From: Alistipes megaguti
Lineage (GTDB): Bacteria > Bacteroidota > Bacteroidia > Bacteroidales > Rikenellaceae
DNA length: 64,000 nucleotides
NCBI RefSeq assembly: GCF_900604385.1
Contig: NZ_LR027382.1
Span: 2,581,001-2,645,000 of the forward strand
Direction: 5' to 3'
Part shown: positions 1 through 8,141 of the stretch, piece by piece
Layout: the number at the start of each line of letters is the position of its first letter
Position numbering within the stretch: position 1 is the first letter of the stretch
Position numbers and translations under genes: made by a program
Notes under the pieces: generated by a model
What the model was told of the DNA's origin: nothing
Seen by the model: the letters and a program-made list of their open reading frames with translations, nothing else
The model's database searches: none

Positions 1-204
1 GAATAGTTCTTTTGGTTTAATTACGACGATCGTCATAATCAAAGCAGCAAGAGTAAGAAATAAAGCCTTTATCGACAGCCCGGGGATAGAATTGCTCGGT
101 ATATCGAAAAGTGTTGTTACAAAGCCTATGTTTCTCCAGAAGAAGATTATAATAATGCTCGCAATGATAGAATACAGTATTCTTGCTGTTTTCGAATGCA
201 TCAT
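1..204 (-). CDS. Partial small membrane protein, N-terminal end only
   Basis: The reading frame is open from the start at 204 (a second ATG follows at 201) to the left edge, giving 68 residues. It has two hydrophobic helices at about residues 9-30 and 46-62, separated by a short loop, with a Lys at the end. This looks like the N-terminus of a polytopic membrane protein, possibly a CPBP-type intramembrane protease, but no catalytic motif lies inside the window, so the family is a guess. The gene is clearly AT-richer than everything to its right, which suggests different ancestry from the GC-rich backbone. A TAATTTTG element lies about 30 bp upstream on the same strand. Confidence 0.6.
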   Translation of the reverse strand, partial: MMHSKTARILYSIIASIIIIFFWRNIGFVTTLFDIPSNSIPGLSIKALFLTLAALIMTIVVIKPKELF

Positions 205-235
205 ATATTATTTCAATAATCCTGTGTTAGAGTCG

Positions 236-243
236 CAAAATTA
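236..243 (-). promoter_or_regulatory. Bacteroidetes -7 element for the left-edge membrane gene
   Basis: On the minus strand the sequence reads TAATTTTG, matching the Bacteroidetes TAnnTTTG -7 box. It would put the transcript start near 230, leaving a leader of about 25 nt before the ATG at 204. No clear TTTG -33 box is visible at the right spacing. Confidence 0.4.
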
Positions 244-258
244 GAAAATATTTCTTAG

Positions 259-396
259 CATTCGGGGATGCCGACCGATATCATCGCCAAGATTCTGGGT
301 CATACGAATACGAACATGACGCGGCGCTATGCGAAGATCTCCGAGGCGAACATCAGCCGCGAGATGCAAAAAATCGGGAAAATCCTAACGGTCTGA
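259..396 (+). pseudogene. C-terminal remnant of a tyrosine recombinase (integrase)
   Basis: This short frame encodes about 45 residues ending at TGA 394-396. It contains a leucine-gly-his-thr box (ILGHTNTNMTRRYAKI), the signature of the last catalytic block of phage-type tyrosine recombinases: a conserved Gly-His followed about nine residues later by the nucleophilic Tyr. The upstream catalytic Arg/Lys domain is missing, and an in-frame TAG at 256 closes the frame, so this is a 5'-truncated relic. It sits where the AT-rich left gene meets the GC-rich region and suggests a past integrative element. Confidence 0.8.
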
Positions 397-403
397 TACC
401 GGT

Positions 404-453
404 AAACGACCGGGCGGAAAGGAACCTGTCCAGTTCCTTGCGGCCGGTCGTTT
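404..453 (+). terminator. Long hairpin after the integrase relic
   Basis: An outer inverted repeat (AAACGACCGG at 404-413 and CCGGTCGTTT at 444-453) encloses an inner one (AAGGAAC and GTTCCTT). Together they can fold into an extended two-part stem just 8 nt after the integrase stop. It most likely acts as the intrinsic terminator of that former gene and could work in both directions. Confidence 0.6.
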
Positions 454-466
454 ATGGAAGAACCGT

Positions 467-688
467 TTACTTCTGGCTTAACTCAACCAGCGTGCCCCGC
501 AGCGTATCGAGGAAGTGGGTCAGGCGGTTCTTGCGGTTCAGAACAGCCCAGCGGCAGTTGTCCGGATATTGAGCATTCGGCCTGATGATCGAGAGCGTCT
601 TGTCTCGCATATCGAGAATCTGGTTGAGCGAACACCCCTGTTTTTCAATGCAGAATCCAACGGGATACCGATTGAAAAATAACGAGAT
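467..688 (-). pseudogene. Unidentified coding remnant without a start codon
   Basis: A 65-70 codon minus-strand frame ends at TAA 467-469 and reads like real protein, with balanced composition and a basic/aromatic segment (CRWAVLNRKNRLTHFLDTLR). It lacks a good ATG at its 5' end and is closed by TGA and TAG codons. I do not recognise the family. Its position between an integrase stub and a hydrolase gene, and its missing start, suggest a truncated relic. A chance open frame cannot be excluded. Confidence 0.3.
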
Positions 689-717
689 TATCTATCATCT
701 CTGAACAACCAGGCGTG

Positions 718-2043
718 CTATTCGAGCAGTTGGTTGGTGCGGCGGATCAGTCCGACGGTCGAGTCATTGTTGAAGACCGAGTACAAACCCTGCTGTTCCT
801 GGGCCGGATCACCGCAGTAGTCATCGCCGCGCTCCCAGTAGAGGTGTTCGGGCCGGGCCTCGCCGCCCCATGCCCAGAAATTGGCTCCGGCCAATACCCC
901 GCCGCTGCGTTTCGACTCGACGAGCCGGTCGAGGATCTCCGTGTAGTAGACGTCGCGCAGGGTAGTCGGCGTGTTCCTTGCGAACTGGAAGCTGTCGCGC
1001 GGGAATCCGAACTCCTCGATGATGACCGGCTTGTTCAGCCGCCGGCCGATCTCCAGATGCATGTCGATGTATTTTCGGGTCATCTCTTTGGCGTTTTCCA
1101 ACCCTTCGGCCAGCGCGTTGCGATCGACCCAGCGCCAGTTGCTGGGCCAGATGTGGAGGTTGACGTAGGCGATTTCGGGGATGGCATGGATCCGTTCGGT
1201 GAGTTCCAGGTTGCTTTCGCAGCCGTAGAAGCCCTCCGAGCCGGTCGAGATCATGTGGTTGGGGTCGAGCGAACGGATCAGCCGGGCCGTTTGGGCGATC
1301 CACTCGGCGAAGGCTTCGTGGTTGGCGGTTCCGAAGGGTCGCGGTTCGTTGCAGATCTGCCACGAGAAGATGGCGGGATCCTCGGTGTATTTCAGACCGG
1401 TGTAACGGTTCGTGCGGCCGACGATGAAGCGCACGTGGTTTTCGAAGAGTTCGCGGGCCCGCATGTTGGGGATAAACCGCGAGACGTAGTCCGTATAGGT
1501 TTCGTAACCGTCGACGCAGGGAATAGGGGCCTTTCCTTCGCCGCTCCAGGCCAGATACTGGGAGTAACCGCCCGACCACTCCCACGAGTTGTTCAGATAG
1601 AGTACGGCCTGCATGCCGCGCTGTCCGAGTTGGGCGAGCAGATAGTCGAGTCCGTCGAGCAGACGGTCGTCGTATTGCCCGGGGGCATACTGGAGAATGG
1701 GTTCGATTTTGGCGGTGACGCCCGCATCGCCTTCGGCCCCGACGAGCACGCGCAGGTTTGTGATGCCGCAGGCGGCCAGCGAGTCGAGTTCGCGTGCGAG
1801 CCGTGGGCGGTTGCCGCCTTCGCCCGTCGAGGCGAGGATCGGGGCGTACCAGAGGTTCGCACCCAGGAAGTAGCAGGGTTTGCCGTTGATGAGGATCCGG
1901 CCGTTTTCGGCACGGGCGAAGGACTTGTTTTCCGGAGCGGAGCCGCAGCCGGAGTTGAGGCTTGCGGCGAGACACATCCAGAGACCGGGGAGGAGAAGGT
2001 GTTTCACGGGTTCAGACTGTTTTGCTCGGATAAAGGTACGCAT
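718..2043 (-). CDS. Secreted lipoprotein glycoside hydrolase, GH5 (mannanase-like, subfamily 7 type)
   Basis: A 441-residue lipoprotein with a hydrophobic signal and a Cys in an LNSGC lipobox at about residue 33, so it is probably anchored in the outer membrane or periplasm. The rest resembles the GH5 TIM barrel of endo-beta-mannanases. WQICNEPR near residue 230 carries the acid/base Glu, and VIIEEFGF near residue 345 carries the nucleophile Glu. The ATG at 2043 gives a 12-residue polar extension. A GTG at 2007 starts exactly at the signal peptide (VKHLLLPG), and a TACCTTTA box lies inside the first codons, so the shorter start is a real alternative. It probably trims beta-mannan or related hemicellulose taken up by a SusC/SusD system. 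The adjacent locus on the other strand is decayed, so this may be the last intact enzyme of a lost utilisation locus. Confidence 0.85.
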   Translation of the reverse strand: MRTFIRAKQSEPVKHLLLPGLWMCLAASLNSGCGSAPENKSFARAENGRILINGKPCYFLGANLWYAPILASTGEGGNRPRLARELDSLAACGITNLRVLVGAEGDAGVTAKIEPILQYAPGQYDDRLLDGLDYLLAQLGQRGMQAVLYLNNSWEWSGGYSQYLAWSGEGKAPIPCVDGYETYTDYVSRFIPNMRARELFENHVRFIVGRTNRYTGLKYTEDPAIFSWQICNEPRPFGTANHEAFAEWIAQTARLIRSLDPNHMISTGSEGFYGCESNLELTERIHAIPEIAYVNLHIWPSNWRWVDRNALAEGLENAKEMTRKYIDMHLEIGRRLNKPVIIEEFGFPRDSFQFARNTPTTLRDVYYTEILDRLVESKRSGGVLAGANFWAWGGEARPEHLYWERGDDYCGDPAQEQQGLYSVFNNDSTVGLIRRTNQLLE

Positions 2044-2287
2044 TTTCAGTCAAACGTTGAGGCCGGACGGGGCAAAATGTCATAAAAAACACGGTATGGG
2101 CCGAAATCCAGTGATACACCCGTGCGGCGGATCTCCTGTCATGCCGATGTCACGACCCGGTTGCGAAGCGGCAACGTGTTCCGATGCGGAGGGGTGCCGC
2201 AGGCGCTCATCCGCGGGAAGGCCGGCACGATCCGCTCGGACGGGGAGCTTCTTCGTCGCCGTGCCGGTGGAAAAAACGCTCCTGAAA

Positions 2288-2318
2288 TTTGCCAACCCCG
2301 TCGGGGGTGTTACCTTTA
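2288..2318 (+). promoter_or_regulatory. Promoter of the ECF sigma remnant
   Basis: TTTG at 2288-2291 and TACCTTTA at 2311-2318 are separated by 19 bp, close to the Bacteroidetes vegetative promoter pattern (the last base of the -7 box is A instead of G). The ATG of the sigma-factor remnant follows at 2345. Confidence 0.5.
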
Positions 2319-2344
2319 CCTTTTGCAGAAGAGCCGTTTCGTTT

Positions 2345-2657
2345 ATGGACAGGATGCGTCCGTCCGTTGTACTGCCCCCCCCCTGGATTCGAGGAGATCT
2401 ATGCGAAATACAAGAGCTATTTCGTGCGGATTGCCATGTCGTATGTGTGGGACCGGATGGCCGCCGAGGATATCGTGACCGACAGTTTCGTGGTCTTCTG
2501 GACGAACCGACACGACCTTGACCAGCGGAATATCCCTACCTATATCTATACGGTGATAGTCCGCAAGTGCCGCAACTGGCTGCGGGACCGTGTGCAGCAT
2601 CAGCGGGCTCACGACACGCTTCAGCAGACCGAATTGCGTATTCTGGAGGATTCATAA
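2345..2657 (+). pseudogene. Truncated, frameshifted ECF sigma factor (SusC/SusD-locus type)
   Basis: The region encodes the N-terminal half of an RpoE-like ECF sigma factor. It includes an EEIYAKYKSYFVRIA helix, an AAEDIVTDSFVVFW motif (region 2) and the PTYIYTVIVRKCRNWLRDR stretch at the start of the linker. It then stops at TAA 2655-2657, so region 4, which binds the -35, is missing. The natural start ATG 2345 (MDRMRPS) is in a different frame from the conserved part. The shift falls in a run of nine C at 2375-2383, and eight C would restore the frame. Such sigma factors normally drive a SusC/SusD operon through an anti-sigma, but here the anti-sigma and SusC genes are absent and a SusD fragment follows at once. 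Confidence 0.75.
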
Positions 2658-3270
2658 TGATCGGCCTGCACGGGATCGTGGCAGCCGCCCTGATGACGGC
2701 GGCCGGAGCCTGCACGGGCAATTTCGAGGAGTACAACCACAATCCCAACGAGACAACCGACAGCGAGCTCGAGCGCGACAACTACAACGTGGGCGCCAAG
2801 CTGCTGCAGTTGCAGAACGAGGTCATTCCCTCGGAGGAGCACCTCTACCAGTTTACGGAGATTCTGACCGGCATGGCCTACGGCGGCTATTCGGAAGCGA
2901 TTCCGACGTGGACGGGCAAGTTTTCGACCTTCAACCCCACGGCCGACTGGCTCAAGGCGCCGTTCGTGACGCTGATGACCGACCCCTACGCACCCTATCG
3001 CGGCATTCTGGCCGTGACGGACGGCGAGATGCCGCTGACACTGGCTTCGCTGCTGCGTGTGGCGATCATGCACCGGCTGACCGACCAGTACGGACCGATA
3101 ATTCGCTGTCCGTGGCCGGGGGTATGATCGAGTCCAATTCCGACCATGCGCAGTTCAAGCCGGCGGTCAACCGCACGGTGATCTGCTTCGGCGAGTGGAA
3201 ACAGCACCCCATTTCGGCCGATCTGGACAGCTACATGAACGGCTATGCGGATCCGCGTCGGGCCGGGATG
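2657..3270 (+). pseudogene. SusD/RagB-like outer-membrane lipoprotein, internally deleted and frameshifted
   Basis: Begins with ATG 2657 overlapping the sigma stop. A lipoprotein signal with Cys at residue 19 (TAAGAC) is followed by the SusD-type N-terminus (NPNETTD, LTGMAYGGYSEAI, RLTDQYGPI). At about 3105 the frame breaks. The +1 frame continues with typical C-terminal SusD_2 features (GGMIESNSDHAQFKP and ISADLDSYMNGYADPRR), so roughly 100 codons between them are missing. After about 3270 the sequence no longer looks like SusD. Intact SusD proteins bind glycans on the cell surface next to a SusC porin. This one is non-functional. Confidence 0.75.
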
Positions 3271-3582
3271 GACGGCCTTGTGCTCCGTTTTTCGGGGAGT
3301 GTGACGGCCGCGGCCGCGGCGCTAGAGCCGCAGATCGTACAGCGCCTGGCGACGTTGAACGACAAGATGCTGGCCTTCGAGGACAATGCGGGGTTTGTCA
3401 CGGCGGCGAACCGCGGCATGTTCGATCTCTATCTGCTTGATCTCACGGCGGCGGGCGACGTCTATACCGTCGGGAGTCAGGTGGATTACTGGACGGGTTA
3501 CTACGGTATCGAGGCGGGCCGGATTCTTCCGATTGTAGCCTTGACGGGGACGCTTGCCGACGAGCAGGGCCCCGCCCAATAA
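3270..3582 (+). pseudogene. C-terminal fragment of a secreted hydrolase-like protein, fused in frame to the SusD remnant
   Basis: In the same frame as the SusD tail, about 100 residues follow with a different character: MFDLYLLDLTA, SQVDYWTGYYGIEAGRILP and a closing GTLADEQG, ending at TAA 3580-3582. The pattern recalls the end of the barrel in GH18-type endo-beta-N-acetylglucosaminidase-like lipoproteins common in SusD operons, but the catalytic motif is absent and I cannot confirm the family. The junction with SusD suggests a deletion that removed the SusD end and most of the next gene. Confidence 0.4.
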
Positions 3583-3594
3583 AAAAACGCGACC

Positions 3595-4242
3595 ATGAAA
3601 ATGATGAAACATATCTTCTGTGCGGCACTTGCCCTGGCGGCGCTTGCCACGGGCTGCAAGAGCGACGACTACGACGACGGCACCTCTCCGGTGACCAATA
3701 CGGCCTATATCGTGGAGGCTGCGACGACGCCTGATGCCCCGGTGACCTTCAAACGGACGGTCGAGACGCTGCTCAATGGACGTTACGGTATGATGCTGCA
3801 GCCGTGGATGCTTCCGTTGTGTGTCGACCGGATCGAGGGAGCAGTCGCTCCGCTCGTGACGGATCAGATGCTCGGAATCGGGATCCGTCCGGCCGATATT
3901 GGGAATTATGCCACGAAGGAGCCGGTGGAGTTGGGTATGGCCGATGCCAAGAAGGATTCGCCCTTCTACGGAATCGCCTTTGCCGACTGCCGGATGATCA
4001 ATCCGCAACCGGTGTTGAATGCCTGGTATTCGATCTTCGAATATTACAAAGAGGATCCGCAGTGCAAGTTGGGTATTAAGGTTTGCGTGTCGGTGGAGAC
4101 TGCACCGAAATCCCGTGCCGGATTATGTAACCTGGCGGAGGAGACGCGCCGGTCTGAAGGACTGGTAGCCGGGCCCTGCAACGGCCTGGTCCGGAATCGA
4201 AGCGGTCCGCAACCCCAAAGGTTGCGGACCGCTTTTCGCTGA
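3595..4242 (+). pseudogene. Truncated surface lipoprotein (possibly DUF1735-type)
   Basis: Starts with a good lipoprotein signal (MKMMKHIFCAALALAALATGCK, Cys at residue 21), then a short beta-rich start (TNTAYIVEAATTPDAPVTFKRTVE) like the DUF1735 domain of SusD-operon lipoproteins. Protein-like sequence continues to about 4080 (YSIFEYYKEDPQCKLGIK), after which the frame reads through low-quality sequence and across a strong hairpin at 4200-4236. The true gene has therefore probably lost its 3' end. It follows the previous fragment by 12 nt, as in an operon. Function unknown, and probably dead. Confidence 0.5.
4200..4236 (+). terminator. Intrinsic terminator ending the decayed locus
   Basis: A perfect 15-bp inverted repeat (AAGCGGTCCGCAACC and GGTTGCGGACCGCTT) with a 5-nt loop, followed by a short T run. 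It lies inside the nominal end of the preceding open frame, supporting the view that this frame is an artefact of truncation. Confidence 0.85.
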
Positions 4243-4991
4243 GCCGCGGGTTGCGGCGCCGTGTCAAACGTGTCAGAACAGCTGTCCCGAACCGTTGCCT
4301 TTCATGGTGGAACCGTCGGGGCCTTCGAGGGTTCCGTCGCCCCGATTCCGCAACTGGGTGGTCGTACCGTCGGTTGTGGACGAAGGGGGGGGGCCCGTCG
4401 GCTGCACGCTCCTGTGTGCCGCCGACCGAGTTCGAGGAGCCTCCGCCCGTTGAGGAGACCGGCGAGCAGGAGTTTTTTCTTCCGTTCGCGGTGACGGATA
4501 AAATTCAGGAGCTGTTTTTTGCGGGAGCGGGGTGAAAAATGGGGGTTATGAACGGTTTGTTTGGTTGGGCCGATGCTCCCCGACGCTTTTTTTTCTGTTT
4601 GAAAACGTTCGAATATTGTTCAAAAAGCGTATAACCGCCAACCCCGCCGGTTGTGCGTGAAACCTTCATCCGGGAGGAATGTCCCGAGATCGGGCATTTG
4701 TCCCGGTCCGGATTCGTGACTGGCAACCGATACGCGGGCACGAGGATCAACCTTACGATCCGAACTACCGGCCGGTTGATTTGTCGGCTGTGCATCATTT
4801 TGTTTATTAGTGTGTTGTGTTGTTGTGGCGGCTTTTCGGCCGATACGCCGCCAAACGTGCTGCCATGAACGGCACGTCCCGGACTCCGGATCGGTCGTCG
4901 GAAAAAATCCGTTGGTTCGACCGCCCCCGCAAGCACCCGGATCGGCCGGTTCAGGCCCGCCTTTGACGGCTGAACAGGGACGGACGGGAGG
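4237..4991. other. Gap of about 750 bp with no convincing gene
   Basis: Open frames here lack starts and have no recognisable motifs. On the minus strand, two segments around 4263-4490 read as low-complexity Gly/Ser/Thr-rich protein. They are in different frames on either side of a G9 run at 4385-4393 and would join if one base were removed. This could be the tail of a broken secreted protein or chance. A T-rich patch near 4590 and the sequence from 4620 to 4990 hold nothing I can name. Confidence 0.4.
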
Positions 4992-5023
4992 TTTGGCAAC
5001 CTGCGGATAAAATGGTAACTTTG
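4992..5023 (+). promoter_or_regulatory. Promoter of the sulfonation operon (leaderless layout)
   Basis: TTTG at 4992-4995 and TAACTTTG at 5016-5023 with a 20-bp spacer match the Bacteroidetes -33/-7 consensus exactly. The expected start of transcription is about 5029-5031, and the ATG of the transporter is at 5031, so the mRNA would have essentially no 5' leader. Confidence 0.8.
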
Positions 5024-5030
5024 AAGAATT

Positions 5031-6587
5031 ATGGACGCAAATATCGAAATATGGATCGTCCTTGCGGGGCTTTGCCTGATGATGGGGATGCTGATCGCCG
5101 ACTGGTTGCGACCGGGCTTCGTGCTGTTTTCCGGCGTGGTGCTCTTCATGTGCACGGGCATTCTCACGCCGCACGAAGCCCTCGCGGGATTCGGCAACGA
5201 GGGGATGATCACCGTTGCGCTGCTGTTTCTGGTCAGCGAAGGGGTTCGGCGCAGCGATGCGCTGGGGCATCTGGTCAAGTGGCTGCTGCCCGTACGGCGT
5301 GACATGACCGTGCGCAAGGGCTACCTGCGCATTCTGCCGACGATTGTCGCCGTGTCGGCCTTTCTGAACAATACGCCCGTGGTGGTGGTCTTCATTCCGA
5401 TCATCAAGCAGTGGGCCCGCAGAACGGGACTTGCCGTGCGCAAGTTTCTCATTCCGCTGTCGTATGCGGCCATTCTGGGCGGCATGTGCACGCTCATCGG
5501 TACGTCGACCAACCTGGTGGTCCACGGCATGATGCTCGATGAGGGGTTTGCGGGGTTTTCGATGTTCGAGCTGGGCAAGGTGGGAGGCTGTATTGCCGTT
5601 GTGGGCCTTCTTTATATGATTCTGTTGGGTAACCGGCGTCTTCCAGACGATTCGACGCTCGAGGAGCAGCCCCGAACGGAGGAGTCGGGACGTGAGGTGG
5701 AGGCGGTGCTCGGGCCCCGCTTCCCGGGGATCAACCGCACCTTTGCCGAATTTGATTTCCGCAGCCATTACGGGGCCGGGATCCGCTCCGTGCGACGGGG
5801 CGGTGAGGAGCTGCCGCCCGAATCGGTCATCTTCCGGGCGGGAGACACGCTGGTGCTCGAGACCGACGGAACGTTCATCGACCGCTGGGGCGATTCGCGG
5901 GTCTTCCTGATGCTGAACAACGGCTCGGAACACCGCCCGGTCTGTCCGCGGTGGAAGAAGTGGCTGGCGCTTGCGCTGCTCGTGGTGATGATCGCCGGGG
6001 CCACCTTCGGCAGCATGCCCTTCATGGCGGATCTCGTACCGGGCATGCGGCTTGACATGTTCTTCTGGGTCTGCGTGGTGGCGGTGCTGATGGCCTGCTT
6101 CGGGATCTTCCCGGCCAAGAAATACACGAAATTCATCTCGTGGGATATTCTGGTGACGATCGCCTCGGCGCTGGCTATCAGTCGGGCGATGGTCAACTCG
6201 GGGCTGGCCGACTGGATCGCCTCGGGGTTGTCGCAACTGTCGTCTGCGGCATCGCCGTGGGCCGTGCTGGCCGTGCTCTACATCACGACCAATCTCATCA
6301 CCGAATTCATCACCAACAATGCGGCGGCAGCCTTTGCCTTTCCCGTGGCGCTGTCGGCGTCCGCCCACCTCGGGGTGGATCCGATGCCCTTTTTCGTGGC
6401 AATCTGCATTGCGGCCTCGTGCAGCTTCTCCTCGCCGATCGGCTACCAGACGAACATGATCGTGCAGGGAATCGGCAACTACCGCTTCCGCGATTTCGTG
6501 CGTATCGGTCTGCCGTTGAATCTCATAGCCTTTGTGGTTTCGATGGTCCTGATCCCGCTGTTCTGGCCCTTCGAACCGCTGATCTGA
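5031..6587 (+). CDS. SLC13/DASS-family anion transporter with internal RCK_C domain, probable sulfate importer
   Basis: A 518-residue inner-membrane protein with about ten helices. The N-terminal half has the FGNEGMITVALLFLVSEGVRR and FLNNTPVVVVFIPIIKQWA features, and GTSTNLVVHGM gives the first SNT-like loop. The second repeat ends with EFITNNAAAAFAFP and SSPIGYQTNMIVQG. A soluble RCK_C/TrkA_C-like insert lies at about residues 225-290 (AGIRSVRRGGEELPPESVIFRAGDTL). This architecture is known for sulfate and other anion transporters in bacteria. It heads an operon with cysC, cysD, cysN and a sulfotransferase (gaps of 1-12 nt), so sulfate is the likely substrate. ATG 5031 sits right at the predicted transcription start. 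Confidence 0.85.
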   Translation: MDANIEIWIVLAGLCLMMGMLIADWLRPGFVLFSGVVLFMCTGILTPHEALAGFGNEGMITVALLFLVSEGVRRSDALGHLVKWLLPVRRDMTVRKGYLRILPTIVAVSAFLNNTPVVVVFIPIIKQWARRTGLAVRKFLIPLSYAAILGGMCTLIGTSTNLVVHGMMLDEGFAGFSMFELGKVGGCIAVVGLLYMILLGNRRLPDDSTLEEQPRTEESGREVEAVLGPRFPGINRTFAEFDFRSHYGAGIRSVRRGGEELPPESVIFRAGDTLVLETDGTFIDRWGDSRVFLMLNNGSEHRPVCPRWKKWLALALLVVMIAGATFGSMPFMADLVPGMRLDMFFWVCVVAVLMACFGIFPAKKYTKFISWDILVTIASALAISRAMVNSGLADWIASGLSQLSSAASPWAVLAVLYITTNLITEFITNNAAAAFAFPVALSASAHLGVDPMPFFVAICIAASCSFSSPIGYQTNMIVQGIGNYRFRDFVRIGLPLNLIAFVVSMVLIPLFWPFEPLI

Positions 6588-6598
6588 AACCGAAGAAC

Positions 6599-7219
6599 AT
6601 GGAAAACATTCATCCGATATTCGACCGTATGGAGTCCCGCGCGGAGAAGGAGCGACAGCTCGGCCACCGCGGTGCGGTCGTCTGGTTTACGGGGCTCTCG
6701 GGCTCGGGGAAGAGTACCCTGGCCATCGCCCTTGAACGGGCCCTCTCGGCCCGGGGCATCCTGTGCCGGATCCTCGACGGCGACAACGTCCGCTGCGGCA
6801 TCAACGCCGGACTGGGTTTCTCGGAGGCCGACCGCCGCGAGAACATCCGCCGCGTGGCCGAAGTGTGCCGGCTCTTCGTCGATACGGGCGTTGTGGTGCT
6901 GGCCTGCTTCGTGAGCCCGACGCGGGAGCTGCGGCAGATGGCCGCCGGGATTGTCGGCGAGCGGGACTTTCTGGAGGTCTACGTCTCGACGCCTCTTGCC
7001 GAGTGCGAGCGGCGCGACGTGAAGGGGCTCTACGCCAAGGCCCGACGGGGTGAGATCCGCGACTTTACGGGCATCTCGGCGCCGTTCGAGGAGCCCGACG
7101 CTCCGGCGCTGCGGCTCGATACGTCGGGACGGTCGGTCGACGGGTGTGTCGACCGGCTTCTGGAGCGGCTGCTGCCGGCAATTGAACTGAAAAAGGACAC
7201 AGAAACAGAACAACAATAA
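6599..7219 (+). CDS. cysC: Adenylylsulfate (APS) kinase
   Basis: 206 residues. The enzyme phosphorylates adenylylsulfate to PAPS, the universal sulfonate donor. Visible signatures are the Walker A loop GLSGSGKST at about residues 32-40, RILDGDNVRCGIN with the APS-binding region, GFSEADRRENIRR, and CFVSPTRELRQ followed by EVYVSTPLAECERRDVKGLYAKAR, all typical of CysC. The start ATG 6599 is 11 nt after the transporter. The tail (KKDTETEQQ) is polar and adds nothing. Its presence with a sulfotransferase, and the absence of PAPS reductase in the window, argue that PAPS is used here for sulfonation rather than only for cysteine synthesis. Confidence 0.93.
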   Translation: MENIHPIFDRMESRAEKERQLGHRGAVVWFTGLSGSGKSTLAIALERALSARGILCRILDGDNVRCGINAGLGFSEADRRENIRRVAEVCRLFVDTGVVVLACFVSPTRELRQMAAGIVGERDFLEVYVSTPLAECERRDVKGLYAKARRGEIRDFTGISAPFEEPDAPALRLDTSGRSVDGCVDRLLERLLPAIELKKDTETEQQ

Positions 7220-7220
7220 G

Positions 7221-8129
7221 ATGAAAGAGTATCAGCTGAGCCATCTGAAGACGCTCGAAGCCGAAGCCATACACATCATCCGGGAGGTGGCGGCCGAATT
7301 CCGCAATCCGGTGATGCTCTACTCCATCGGCAAGGATTCGTCGGTGATGGTGCGTCTGGCCGAGAAGGCCTTCTATCCGGGCAAGGTTCCCTTCCCGTTG
7401 ATGCACATTGATTCGAAATGGAAATTCCGCGAGATGATCGAGTTCCGCGACGCCTATGCGAAGAAATACAACTGGAATCTGATTGTCGAGTACAACAGAA
7501 AGGCTTACGAGGCGGGTGTAGGGCCCTTTACGCACGGCAGCCGCGTACATACCGATCTGATGAAGACGCAGGCGCTGCTCATGGCGCTGAAGAAGTACGG
7601 CTTTGATGCGGCGTTCGGCGGAGCGCGGCGCGACGAGGAGAAGAGCCGGGCCAAGGAGCGGATCTTCTCGTTCCGCAACGAGTTCCAGCAGTGGGATCCG
7701 AAGAACCAGCGTCCCGAGTTGTGGGACATCTACAACACGCGGGTCCACGAGGGGGAGAGCATCCGGGTCTTTCCGCTGTCGAACTGGACGGAACTCGACG
7801 TGTGGCAGTACATCCGCCAGGAGCGGATTCCGATCGTACCGCTCTACTTTGCCAAGGAGCGTCCGGTGGTCGAGGTGAACGGTAACCTGATCATGGTTGA
7901 CGACGACCGCATGCCCGAGGAGTTGCGGCGCAGGGCCGAGATGCGCAAGGTTCGCTTCCGCACGCTGGGGTGCTACCCGCTGACGGGGGCCATCGAGAGC
8001 GAGGCCGACACGATCGAGAAGATCATCGAGGAGATGATGACCACGACCCGCTCCGAGCGCACGACGCGTGTGATCGACTTCGACCAGGAGGGGAGCATGG
8101 AGCAGAAAAAACGCGAAGGATACTTTTAA
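7221..8129 (+). CDS. cysD: Sulfate adenylyltransferase subunit 2 (ATP sulfurylase small subunit)
   Basis: 302 residues, the normal CysD length. It forms adenylylsulfate from ATP and sulfate together with the CysN GTPase. The PP-loop YSIGKDSSVM lies near residue 34, and GGARRDEEKSRAKERIFSFR, NVTELDVWQYI-like (NWTELDVWQYIRQERIP) and RFRTLGCYPLTGAIES are all family hallmarks. It starts 1 nt after the cysC stop and precedes cysN by 12 nt, so the three are surely cotranscribed. Confidence 0.96.
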   Translation: MKEYQLSHLKTLEAEAIHIIREVAAEFRNPVMLYSIGKDSSVMVRLAEKAFYPGKVPFPLMHIDSKWKFREMIEFRDAYAKKYNWNLIVEYNRKAYEAGVGPFTHGSRVHTDLMKTQALLMALKKYGFDAAFGGARRDEEKSRAKERIFSFRNEFQQWDPKNQRPELWDIYNTRVHEGESIRVFPLSNWTELDVWQYIRQERIPIVPLYFAKERPVVEVNGNLIMVDDDRMPEELRRRAEMRKVRFRTLGCYPLTGAIESEADTIEKIIEEMMTTTRSERTTRVIDFDQEGSMEQKKREGYF

Positions 8130-8141
8130 AGAGAGACGAAC

